Positions 25,911 through 33,418 of a DNA stretch of 64,000 nt are shown here, one piece after another; the first letter of the stretch is position 1, and the number at the start of each line of letters is the position of its first letter. The stretch lies in contig NZ_SSDF01000082.1 of the NCBI RefSeq assembly GCF_004794515.1, forward strand, positions 62,001 through 126,000, written 5' to 3'. The notes beneath the pieces are model-generated. The model searched no databases, was not told the DNA's origin, and saw only the letters and a list, made by a program, of their open reading frames with translations. The position numbers were made by a program, and so were the translations under genes. The stretch comes from Microbacterium sp. A20. Its GTDB lineage: Bacteria; Actinomycetota; Actinomycetes; Actinomycetales; Microbacteriaceae.

Positions 25911-26711
25911 TCAGGGTGTCTTCGCCGCAGCCGCGTCTTCGAACTCCTCGACCTCGCGCTCCCAGGCATCCTTCGCCAGGCGGTACCAGAGGTAGAACGC
26001 GAAGCCCGCGAAGATCGCCCACTCCACCGCATAGAAGACGTTCAGCCAGTTCACCGGCGACATCTCATCGGGCGCCGGCGACGAGATGTCGATCAGGCCG
26101 GCGGTCGCCGTCGTCGAGGCCAGATAGGGGCGGTAGACGTCGAGCTGCTCGATGTCGTGCCAACGACTGAGGAGAGCAGCCGGCGACATCCGATCCAACC
26201 GCTCCGGATCGGAGTGCGGGGGAACCTTGGGGCCCTCGTCGGAGATGATGCGCCCCGAGATCTCGACCACCGACCCGTCGGCACCGGCCTCGAGTTCCTT
26301 CACTGCCGCATCCGCCGCCGCGCGATCCGGGGCCCAGCCGATCGCGACCGCGATCGATCTCCGTTCGTCGACGCGCAGCTGACCGGTGACCCAGTAGCCC
26401 TCGACGTCGTCGTTGAACCGGCTCGACACGACGATGAAGTCATCGGGGACCCAGGCCCCGGACGTCTCCACACGCTGTCCCACCAGCGGCTCGGGGAGGT
26501 ACTGCCCCGGCTCGAGAACCTCGGTGAGCTGCTGCACCTGCTCGGTCGCACCGGGCTCGGGCGGATCCGTCTCGATCGCCCGCTCGAGCTGCCACTGCCC
26601 GAGCCAGGCGAACACACCGGCGACGAGGAGGCACAGCAGCAGCATGCCGATCCAACGTCCCCGGAGCATGACCTCACGAAGGGTCGGGGGGAACAGTGCG
26701 GGCGTGGTCAC
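25911..26711 (-). CDS. SURF1-family cytochrome oxidase assembly protein
   Basis: A 266-aa membrane protein needed for haem insertion or assembly of aa3 cytochrome c oxidase in actinobacteria. It has one helix near each end (WIGMLLLCLLVAGVFAWLGQWQL at about 20-42 and NVFYAVEWAIFAGFAFYLWYR at about 224-245) and an extracytoplasmic SURF1 domain between, with GQRVETSGAWVPD, RSIAVAIGWAP and ISSPAPDEMSPVNWLNVFYA. The GQWQLER motif after the first helix is diagnostic. Starts at GTG 26711, 16 bases after the guaB3 stop, so probably co-transcribed with guaB3. No oxidase genes are nearby. Confidence 0.93.
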   Translation of the reverse strand: MTTPALFPPTLREVMLRGRWIGMLLLCLLVAGVFAWLGQWQLERAIETDPPEPGATEQVQQLTEVLEPGQYLPEPLVGQRVETSGAWVPDDFIVVSSRFNDDVEGYWVTGQLRVDERRSIAVAIGWAPDRAAADAAVKELEAGADGSVVEISGRIISDEGPKVPPHSDPERLDRMSPAALLSRWHDIEQLDVYRPYLASTTATAGLIDISSPAPDEMSPVNWLNVFYAVEWAIFAGFAFYLWYRLAKDAWEREVEEFEDAAAAKTP

Positions 26712-26727
26712 GGTGGTGCGCTGAACC

Positions 26728-27849
26728 TCAGGCCTCGTAGGGCGCGAGCACGACCTCGACCCGCTGGAACTCCTTGAGGTCGGAGTACCCGGTGGTCGCC
26801 ATCGACTTGCGCAGCGCGCCGATCAGGTTCGCGGTGCCGTCGGCGACCGGAGCGGGACCGTAGAGGATCTCCTCGAGCGTGCCGATCCCTCCGACCTCGA
26901 CCCGGCGGCCGCGCGGGAGCTTCGGGTGGTGGGCTTCCGGACCCCAGTGGAATCCGCGGCCGGGGGCGTCGGTGGCGCGAGCCAGCGCGACGCCGAGCAT
27001 GACCGCATCCGCACCCATGGCGAGCGCCTTGACGATGTCGCCGGAGGTGCCGACACCACCGTCGGCGATCACGTGCACGTAGCGGCCGCCGGACTCGTCG
27101 AGGTAGTCGCGTCGCGCGGCGGCGACGTCGGACACAGCGGTCGCCATGGGCGCGTGGATGCCGAGGGTCGCGCGCGTCGTGGACGCTGCTCCCCCGCCGA
27201 ATCCGACGAGCACTCCGGCTGCTCCTGTGCGCATGAGGTGCAGGGCCGCGGTGTAGGTGGCGGCCCCGCCGACGATGACCGGGACATCGAGGTCGTAGAT
27301 GAACTTCTTGAGGTTCAGGGGTTCGGCGACGCTCGACACGTGCTCGGCCGACACCGTGGTGCCGCGGATGACGAACAGGTCGACGCCGGCGCGGGCCACG
27401 GTGTCGTAGAACTCCTGGGTGCGCTGCGGCGTCAGTGAGCCCGCCACCGTGACGCCCGCCTCGCGGATCTCAGCGAGGCGGCTCGTGATGAGCTCGGGCT
27501 TGATCGGCTCGGCGTACAGCTCCTGCATGCGGACCGTGGCCGTGCCCTCGTCGAGGCCGGCGATCTCGGCGAGCAGCGGCTCCGGGTTCTCGTACCGCGT
27601 CCACAGTCCCTCGAGGTCGAGCACGCCCAGCCCGCCCAGCTGGCCCAGCATGATCGCCGTCTGCGGGCTGACGACCGAATCCATCGGCGCGCCGAGCACC
27701 GGGATGCCGAACCCGAAGGCGTCGATGGTCCAGGCGGTGGACACATCCTCCGGGTTGCGCGTGCGCCGGGAAGGCACCACCGCGATGTCATCGAACGTGT
27801 ACGCGCGACGTGCGCGCTTTCCTCGGCCGAGCTCGATCTCCATGGTCAC
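26728..27849 (-). CDS. guaB3: GuaB3-type IMP dehydrogenase-related protein
   Basis: A 373-aa TIM-barrel protein of the IMPDH/GMPR family without CBS domains. Signatures include [56 protein letters not shown] and the C-terminal GALRKSMATTGYSDLKEFQRVEV. The IMPDH active-site loop GSICTTR reads GGAASTTRAT here, so the catalytic cysteine is absent, as in mycobacterial GuaB3. Oxidation of IMP by the standard mechanism is therefore doubtful. The start codon is GTG at 27849, supported by TAGGCT-N6; an ATG two codons later is the alternative. A true guaB is present at 41249-42751. Confidence 0.93.
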   Translation of the reverse strand: MTMEIELGRGKRARRAYTFDDIAVVPSRRTRNPEDVSTAWTIDAFGFGIPVLGAPMDSVVSPQTAIMLGQLGGLGVLDLEGLWTRYENPEPLLAEIAGLDEGTATVRMQELYAEPIKPELITSRLAEIREAGVTVAGSLTPQRTQEFYDTVARAGVDLFVIRGTTVSAEHVSSVAEPLNLKKFIYDLDVPVIVGGAATYTAALHLMRTGAAGVLVGFGGGAASTTRATLGIHAPMATAVSDVAAARRDYLDESGGRYVHVIADGGVGTSGDIVKALAMGADAVMLGVALARATDAPGRGFHWGPEAHHPKLPRGRRVEVGGIGTLEEILYGPAPVADGTANLIGALRKSMATTGYSDLKEFQRVEVVLAPYEA

Positions 27850-27855
27850 CCGACC

Positions 27856-27861
27856 AGCCTA
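27856..27861 (-). promoter_or_regulatory. -10 box, leaderless GTG start of guaB3
   Basis: TAGGCT on the minus strand, six bases, then GTG at 27849. The spacing favours the GTG over the ATG at 27843. Confidence 0.6.
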
Positions 27862-27956
27862 CCCGGGCGCGGCCGTCGCCTCGGGCAGAGCTCGAGACGG
27901 TGCGGAGCGGCGAAGGTCCGCGACGGCATCGGGAAGCGGGCCTGCCGCCTTTCACC

Positions 27957-27984
27957 CCGATGAGGGGATGACGCCCCTCATCGG
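27957..27984 (+). promoter_or_regulatory. Palindromic candidate operator upstream of the SHOCT gene
   Basis: A perfect 11-bp inverted repeat, CCGATGAGGGG-N6-CCCCTCATCGG, centred about 75 bases before the ATG at 28046. No gene ends upstream on this strand, so it is not a terminator. It could be an operator or a 5'-UTR hairpin. Confidence 0.5.
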
Positions 27985-28045
27985 CTGGAGCGAGTCTGAG
28001 ACCGCGGGATCCGAGTGGGTCCCGTTCTCTATGAGAGGTGACTTC

Positions 28046-28435
28046 ATGACCCTTTGGGCCGGTTTCTGGGACATCGTCTGGTGGTTCCTGGCAGCGTTCG
28101 TCCTGTTCGCGTACCTGTTCGCGCTGTTCGCGATCATCACGGACCTGTTCCGCGATCACAAGCTGAACGGATGGGCGAAGGCGGCCTGGCTGATCTTCCT
28201 GGTCTTCGTTCCGTTCCTCACCGCCCTGATCTACCTGATCGCCCGTGGGGGCGGAATGGCGGAGCGCGGTGCTCGCGACACGCAGGCCACGCAAGCAGCC
28301 GCCGCCGACTACATCAGGTCGGTCGCCGGCAGCAGCCCGAGCGACGAGATCGCGAAGGCGAAGGCCCTCCTCGATGCCGGCACGATCAACGCTGCGGAGT
28401 ACGAGCAGATCAAGACGCGCGTACTCGCGGGCTGA
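28046..28435 (+). CDS. Small membrane protein with phospholipase-D-nuclease N-terminal-like and SHOCT domains
   Basis: A 129-aa protein. The first 70 residues hold two helices (WDIVWWFLAAFVLFAYLFAL and AAWLIFLVFVPFLTALIYLI) joined by DHKLNGWAKAAW, the pattern of the PLDc_N membrane domain. The last 30 (SPSDEIAKAKALLDAGTINAAEYEQIKTRVL) are a SHOCT motif, a short helix pair thought to mediate oligomerisation. The start ATG at 28046 follows GAGGTGA; upstream in-frame codons belong to an antisense shadow. Role unknown, possibly envelope stress. It is convergent with the LuxR-family gene. Confidence 0.85.
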   Translation: MTLWAGFWDIVWWFLAAFVLFAYLFALFAIITDLFRDHKLNGWAKAAWLIFLVFVPFLTALIYLIARGGGMAERGARDTQATQAAAADYIRSVAGSSPSDEIAKAKALLDAGTINAAEYEQIKTRVLAG

Positions 28436-28448
28436 CCGGATGCGAAGA

Positions 28449-28482
28449 AGGGGCTCGTGGTCTCACATGGCGGCGAGCCCCT
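28449..28482. terminator. Bidirectional terminator
   Basis: A 9-bp perfect stem (28449-28457 with 28474-28482) and 16-base loop between the convergent SHOCT and LuxR-family genes. Confidence 0.6.
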
Positions 28483-28497
28483 CCCCGATCGGTGAGA

Positions 28498-30957
28498 TCA
28501 GAGGAGACCCACGCGTCGAGCGGCCTCGACCGCCTCGGCGCGTCCGTTGACCTGCAGCTTGCTGTAGATGCTGCGCAGCTGGGACTTGACGGTATTGGCG
28601 CTGACGTACCGACGTCCTGCGATCTCGGCGATGCTCTGATACGCGGGAAGCTCACGCAGCAGCTCGTGTTCCCGCGTCGTGAGTTTGGCGATCTCGACGG
28701 GTGCGGTCTGCTCCGACATCGCCAGGTCCGGATGGGCGAGGATCGCCTCCGCCATCGGCCGCCAGGCTCCGAGTCGCTCGATGCGTGCGCGCAGCACGGC
28801 AGCCGGCTCCTGACCTTCCTGGAGGAACGGCCGCACCGCCCTCAGCGGGGCCGCACACATCAGCGCGTTCAGGATCGCCGCTGTCGCCGACGCGTCGCGA
28901 CGCTGCCGCTCCGCGTGCACGGCGAGGGCGACCCACGCGGAGGCGAGAGTCAGCGGAGCGGAGCGCGGGGCACCGTGTGCCAGCGCCTCCCGGAGGGCGT
29001 GATCGCCCTCCCGATTCGGATGACGGAGGAACGCGACGGTCGCCGTTTCGATGCTGTACTCGCCGAGGACGCGTCGGCTGCGCGCCAGCAGACGGTCGGC
29101 CAGGGGGCCGTCACCCTGACGGACTGCGGAGCCCATGGCGGGGATGACGGCGTAGGCGAGGCTGACGAGCGAGTCGGCGAGATCGTTCTCGATCAGAGCC
29201 GCAACGTGCGCGAGCGCGTCGGTGCCACCGCGGCGAGTGAGTTCGTCGAGCGCGAGGAGCGTCTGCGTCAGATGATCGACGCGCGCGCCGGCGCGCGGGC
29301 TCCAGCGTCGCAGCACGCTCACCGCGAGAGGATCGGCCCGATGGTACGCCTGCGTCGCCTGGAGGCACACGACCCGCGCTGCCACGTCGTCGCGTTCGTC
29401 GGCACCACTGAGCGGGTTTCGTTCGAGCTGAAGGAGGACGGGCTCCATCCCGATCCGACTCGGCGCCCGGGAGACGATCGACAGCGCACTCTCCAGGATC
29501 AGCATCCGCAGCCACCGCAGTTCCGAGGTGTCTGCGGTCGGCGAGCCGAGTTGCACGAGGGCCGCGCTCCTGTTCTCCTCCATCTCGCCGTCCCTCGCGC
29601 CCGCGGTCCACACCTGCGCGTACTCGAGCAGGAGCGCGGTTCCGCGCGAGACGCGTGCGGCGACGGGCAGCAGTGCCACGTCGCGGGTGCCATCCTGCCG
29701 TCGGTTCGCGTGCGCCCAGAGAGCGTCCACGATCTCGTCCACCACGCTCGGAGGCCTTCTCTGCGTGGCGCGACTGCGCACACGCAGCAGCTGCGCCGCG
29801 CCGCGGCGGTCGTCGAAGTACGGGACCGCGAGGAGGAGGCCCATATCCGCCTCCAGCCGCTCGCGATCCTTCTGCGCGACCGCGCGAACGGCGCGCATCA
29901 CGGAACCGGACTCGCCGCGGAAGATCAGCTCGTAGCCATGCTGATCGAGGAACGCAGCGAGAGCGGTCGAGTCGGAGGCCCGGACAGCCTGATCGAGGGC
30001 GCGGCGCAGGTCTCCTCTCGCCGAGAACCACTCGGCTGCCGCGGCATGAGCGCTGTTCGCTCGCGGGAGGTCACGGCGACGCTGCTCCGCTGCGAGGAAC
30101 GCCCAGAGGATCGGGTGGAAACGGAAGGAATCGTCCTTCGTGCGCACCACGAGCATGGTGATCCGCGCGAGCCGATCGAGCACACGACCGGCATCGGGGA
30201 TCCCCGTGACCTCGACCGCGAGAGCCGCCGACACCGTCCTCGCGACAGCCGACCAGAGCAGCACCTCTTCCTGCGCGGGCGTGAGCGGGGCCAGCACCTC
30301 GGCGACGAGGTAGTCCGCGACGGGGCGGCTGTCGCCGTCGAAGCGTTCCATCGCCGCACGGTCGCCGGTCTCCAGCAGCCGGCGCACGAGCACGAGCGCC
30401 GTCACCCATCCCCCGGTGCGTGCGAGGAGTCCCCGCAGCGTGTTCCCGGCCGGATCCATCGCGCCGGCGAACAGTGTGGCGGCCTCCTCGGCGGTGAACG
30501 CGAGATCTGCTCCGGATATCTCGCGCGTCCGCGCCCATCTCGCGGGCGACGCGGGAAGCGCGTCGAATCGTCCGGCCAGGACCACCCGAAGGCGGGCGTC
30601 GCCGCTGTCGATCGCCGACGCGATGGCGTCCACCACGCGCGCCGACCCGCGATCCAGCTGGTCGATGACGAGGTACACCCGGGGGTCCCCCGATTCCCTG
30701 CTCCGCGCGATGGCGTCGAGGGCCTGTTCCTCGACGCCGGCGTCCGCGATCCACACGGCGCCGTCGAGCGTCGCCGTCCACTGCTCGAGAAGAGCGGACT
30801 TGCCCGAGCCCGCAGGCGCCCAGATGCCCACGATGCGGAACCCCTGCTCGAGAGCGTCGAACATCTTCCGCAGTCGAGGCCGGTCGACCAGGCCGCTGCG
30901 ATGCACGAACGCAACCGCCTCCGACCCGCGTGAATGAGTGTCCCCGAGATCTGTCAT
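28498..30957 (-). CDS. LuxR-family transcriptional regulator with STAND ATPase (MalT/LAL type)
   Basis: An 819-aa signal-transducing ATPase regulator. Residues 20-330 form an AAA/NACHT-like module with Walker A APAGSGKSALL (47-57) and Walker B-like RVYLVIDQLDRG. The middle is a long helical repeat region. The C-terminal 65 residues are a LuxR helix-turn-helix (LTTREHELLRELPAYQSIAEIA, then VSANTVKSQLRSIYSKL). Such proteins need ATP and an inducer bound to the central repeats; the ligand is unknown. No paired sensor is encoded nearby. Start ATG at 30957 follows AAAGGTGA in an AT-rich leader. The adjacent convergent SHOCT gene and its palindrome could be a target, but that is a guess. Confidence 0.92.
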   Translation of the reverse strand: MTDLGDTHSRGSEAVAFVHRSGLVDRPRLRKMFDALEQGFRIVGIWAPAGSGKSALLEQWTATLDGAVWIADAGVEEQALDAIARSRESGDPRVYLVIDQLDRGSARVVDAIASAIDSGDARLRVVLAGRFDALPASPARWARTREISGADLAFTAEEAATLFAGAMDPAGNTLRGLLARTGGWVTALVLVRRLLETGDRAAMERFDGDSRPVADYLVAEVLAPLTPAQEEVLLWSAVARTVSAALAVEVTGIPDAGRVLDRLARITMLVVRTKDDSFRFHPILWAFLAAEQRRRDLPRANSAHAAAAEWFSARGDLRRALDQAVRASDSTALAAFLDQHGYELIFRGESGSVMRAVRAVAQKDRERLEADMGLLLAVPYFDDRRGAAQLLRVRSRATQRRPPSVVDEIVDALWAHANRRQDGTRDVALLPVAARVSRGTALLLEYAQVWTAGARDGEMEENRSAALVQLGSPTADTSELRWLRMLILESALSIVSRAPSRIGMEPVLLQLERNPLSGADERDDVAARVVCLQATQAYHRADPLAVSVLRRWSPRAGARVDHLTQTLLALDELTRRGGTDALAHVAALIENDLADSLVSLAYAVIPAMGSAVRQGDGPLADRLLARSRRVLGEYSIETATVAFLRHPNREGDHALREALAHGAPRSAPLTLASAWVALAVHAERQRRDASATAAILNALMCAAPLRAVRPFLQEGQEPAAVLRARIERLGAWRPMAEAILAHPDLAMSEQTAPVEIAKLTTREHELLRELPAYQSIAEIAGRRYVSANTVKSQLRSIYSKLQVNGRAEAVEAARRVGLL

Positions 30958-31010
30958 CTCGGTATTATTTCACCTTTTACAGGTGGGTCCGCGTCAGCGT
31001 GGTCCACCCC

Positions 31011-32699
31011 TCATCGAGCGCGAGCCACCCGCTTCTCGTCCCACACGGGCTCGTCCGATTCATAGACCTCGCCGTCGGCCCCGAAGACCAGGAAGCGATC
31101 GAACGACCGGGCGAACCACCGGTCGTGCGTCACAGCCAGCACGGTCCCCTCGAATCGCGCGAGCGCCTGCTCCAGCGCCTCCGCCGACTCCAGGTCGAGG
31201 TTGTCGGTCGGCTCGTCCAGCAACAGCAGCGTCGCCCCGGAGAGCTCGAGCAGCAGCACCTGGAACCGTGCCTGCTGCCCGCCCGACAGCGAGTCGAACG
31301 TCTGCTGCGCCTGCCGCACGAGTCCGTACCGGTCCAGCGCCGAACTCGCGGCGTCCCTCGGCATCCCGGCGCGGCGGTCGTCGCCCCGATGCAGGATCTC
31401 CAGGAGCGAGCGCCCGACGAACTCCGGATGCGCGTGCGTCTGCGCGAACAGACCGGGCACGACCCGTGCGCCGAGAGTCGCGGTGCCGGTGTGCTCGACC
31501 GCGCCCAGCTGCTCCCCGCTCGAGGTGACATGACCGAGAGTCGCATCGGGGTCGCTGCCGCCGCGGGCGAGTAACCGCAGGAAGTGCGACTTGCCCGACC
31601 CGTTGGATCCGAGCACCGCGACCCGGTCGCCGTACCAGACCTCCGCATCGAAGGGACGCATGAGCCCGGTCAGCTCGAGCCGCTGCGCGACCACGGCCCG
31701 CTTGCCGGTGCGTGCGCCGCGCAGACGCATGTCGAAGTCCTGTGCGGGCGGGCGCTCCTCGGGCGGACCCGCCTCCTCGAACTTGCGCAGGCGCGTCTGC
31801 GCCGCCTGATAGCGCGAGGCGAAGCCGTCGTTCGCCGAGGCCTTGACCTTGAGGTTCGCGACGAGCGTGCGCAGCTTCTCATGCTGTTCGTCCCAGCGCC
31901 GACGCAGCTCGTCGAGCCGATCCAGCCGGTCGCTCCTCGCCTGCTGATAGGTCGAGAAGCCACCGCCGTGCACCCATGCCGTGGCACCGGCGCCGCCCGG
32001 CTCCAGCGTGATCAGCCGGTCGACGGCGCGCGCGAGCAGCTCACGGTCGTGTGACACGAGCAGCACGGTCTTCGGCGTCTGGCGCAGCTGCTCCTCCAGC
32101 CACCGCTTCGTCGGCACATCGAGGTAGTTGTCCGGCTCGTCGAGCAGCAGCACCTCATCGGGTCCGCGCAGCAGGGCTTCGAGCGCGAGCCGCTTCTGCT
32201 CGCCGCCGGAGAGCGTGGTGAGCTCGCGATACCGCGCCCGCTCGAACGGGACGCCCAGCGCGGCCACCGTGCACTGATCCCAGACGGTCTCGTGCTCGTA
32301 GCCGCCGGCATCCGCGTACTCGGCGATCGCCGACGCGTACGCCATCTGCGTGTCATGCTCGTCGCGTTCGATCAGCGCGTTCTCCGCCGCCTCCAGGGCT
32401 TCGGCCGCCGCGCGGATGCGCCGGGGCGCGACCCGCACCAGCAGCTGGTGCACGGTCTCGCCCGCCTCGCCGTGTCCGACGAACTGGTCCATGACGCCGA
32501 GGCCGCCGTCGATCGTGACGACACCGTCATCGGCCGCCTGATCGCCGCGGATGATGCGCAGCAGCGTGGTCTTGCCCGCCCCGTTCGGGCCGATCAAGGC
32601 ACTGGTGGAGCCTGCGCCGACGCGGAAGGTCGCCTCGTCGAGAAGCGGTCTGCCGTCGGGGAGCGTCAGCGAGACACTGGAGACATCGATGTAGCCCAC
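31011..32699 (-). CDS. ABC-F family ATPase (translation factor / ribosome-protection type)
   Basis: A 562-aa soluble protein with two ATP-binding cassettes and no membrane domain. Cassette 1: Walker A GPNGAGKTTLL, signature LSGGEQKRLALE, Walker B VLLLDEPDNYLD. Cassette 2: GSNGSGKSHFL, LSGGQQARFQVLLLE, LLLLDEPTDNLD. The linker between them (about 240-300: ARSDRLDRLDELRRRWDEQHEKLRT) is the helical P-site-tRNA interaction motif region. ABC-F proteins act on ribosomes; some confer antibiotic resistance, others tune translation, and the sequence alone does not say which. Starts at GTG 32699. Monocistronic as far as can be seen. Confidence 0.92.
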   Translation of the reverse strand: MGYIDVSSVSLTLPDGRPLLDEATFRVGAGSTSALIGPNGAGKTTLLRIIRGDQAADDGVVTIDGGLGVMDQFVGHGEAGETVHQLLVRVAPRRIRAAAEALEAAENALIERDEHDTQMAYASAIAEYADAGGYEHETVWDQCTVAALGVPFERARYRELTTLSGGEQKRLALEALLRGPDEVLLLDEPDNYLDVPTKRWLEEQLRQTPKTVLLVSHDRELLARAVDRLITLEPGGAGATAWVHGGGFSTYQQARSDRLDRLDELRRRWDEQHEKLRTLVANLKVKASANDGFASRYQAAQTRLRKFEEAGPPEERPPAQDFDMRLRGARTGKRAVVAQRLELTGLMRPFDAEVWYGDRVAVLGSNGSGKSHFLRLLARGGSDPDATLGHVTSSGEQLGAVEHTGTATLGARVVPGLFAQTHAHPEFVGRSLLEILHRGDDRRAGMPRDAASSALDRYGLVRQAQQTFDSLSGGQQARFQVLLLELSGATLLLLDEPTDNLDLESAEALEQALARFEGTVLAVTHDRWFARSFDRFLVFGADGEVYESDEPVWDEKRVARAR

Positions 32700-32770
32700 G
32701 GTGCGTGGCCGTCCTTCCGCCCGCGCATGCCGAGCCGACCAGGCTATCAGGCATGGCCGCCGCCGTCAGG

Positions 32771-33136
32771 TCAACGCCGAAGCTGCTCGACGCGTTCGGA
32801 CTCCCCCCAGGCGCGATCCGCCGTGAGCGCGACCGCGTCGAGGCGGGCCGCCACCGCGAGGCACAGGCGATCGCCGAGCGAGAGTCCACTCCCGCGCTTC
32901 CACAGGCGGGCTGCCTCCTCGGCGTCACGGTGCGACACCGGCTCGACGCGCAGTCGATAGCTGAGCAGCAGTCCGGATGCCACGCCCCAGTCGGCACCGG
33001 AGGCCCGCACCTTCTGGGCGACCTCGGACCAGTTCGCCGCCCCGACCACCGCTTCGTCGAGAACCTCCTCGACGCGATCCGCTCCGGGTTCGCCCTGCAG
33101 GAATGCGAGGAGTGCGGACGCATCCAGAACGATCAC
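32771..33136 (-). CDS. vapC: VapC-type PIN-domain toxin
   Basis: A 121-aa PIN ribonuclease, expected to cut tRNA or rRNA. The four acidic positions are visible: Asp5 in MIVLDASALLAFL, Glu in ANWSEVAQKV, Asp in LSLGDRLCLA and Asp in ALTADRAW. The ATG overlaps the antitoxin stop by four bases (33133-33136). Length is typical. Its promoter is that of vapB. Confidence 0.92.
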   Translation of the reverse strand: MIVLDASALLAFLQGEPGADRVEEVLDEAVVGAANWSEVAQKVRASGADWGVASGLLLSYRLRVEPVSHRDAEEAARLWKRGSGLSLGDRLCLAVAARLDAVALTADRAWGESERVEQLRR

Positions 33137-33381
33137 GCAGCGGCGTCCTCGGAGTTCGCGGCCGCCCGGCGTTCGGCGAGGAGCGATTCCAGAGCGTCCT
33201 TGCCTTCGAGCTGCGACCTGACGAGCGCCTTCGCCTGCTCGCGCGTGACGAGGATGACCCCACCCGCCGTCTCGATCATCAGCAGCGGGACGCCCTGCTC
33301 CCAGTGCTGGCGGGTGCGGAGCTCCGCGGGGACGACCAGACGGCCGCGATCACCCATCGGTGCGACGAACGTGGTATCCAT
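33133..33381 (-). CDS. vapB: VapB-type antitoxin, AbrB/SpoVT fold
   Basis: An 82-aa protein. Residues 3-50 form a swapped-hairpin DNA-binding domain (MGDRGRLVVPAELRTRQHW, then GVPLLMIETAGGVILVTREQA), and the C-terminal helix ALESLLAERRAAANSEDAA should embrace the toxin. It is first in a two-gene operon. TACCGT-N6-ATG marks a leaderless start, so the promoter, the operator and the start codon are almost superposed. Confidence 0.9.
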   Translation of the reverse strand: MDTTFVAPMGDRGRLVVPAELRTRQHWEQGVPLLMIETAGGVILVTREQAKALVRSQLEGKDALESLLAERRAAANSEDAAA

Positions 33382-33387
33382 GCATCC

Positions 33388-33393
33388 ACGGTA
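33388..33393 (-). promoter_or_regulatory. -10 box, leaderless vapBC operon
   Basis: TACCGT on the minus strand is exactly six bases before the vapB ATG at 33381. Confidence 0.5.
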
Positions 33394-33418
33394 CCACCCG
33401 CGAGTAGGCGGTGGGAGG

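Noticed and set aside
25676-26170. Plus-strand frame in the gap between the nuclease and SURF1 genes
   Set aside because: It is Arg/Ser/Pro-rich, overlaps the 3' half of SURF1 in antisense, and shows no ribosome site or recognisable domain.
28054-30933. A 959-codon frame opposite the LuxR-family regulator
   Set aside because: It is antisense to a gene with intact Walker and helix-turn-helix motifs and begins inside the SHOCT gene in another frame.
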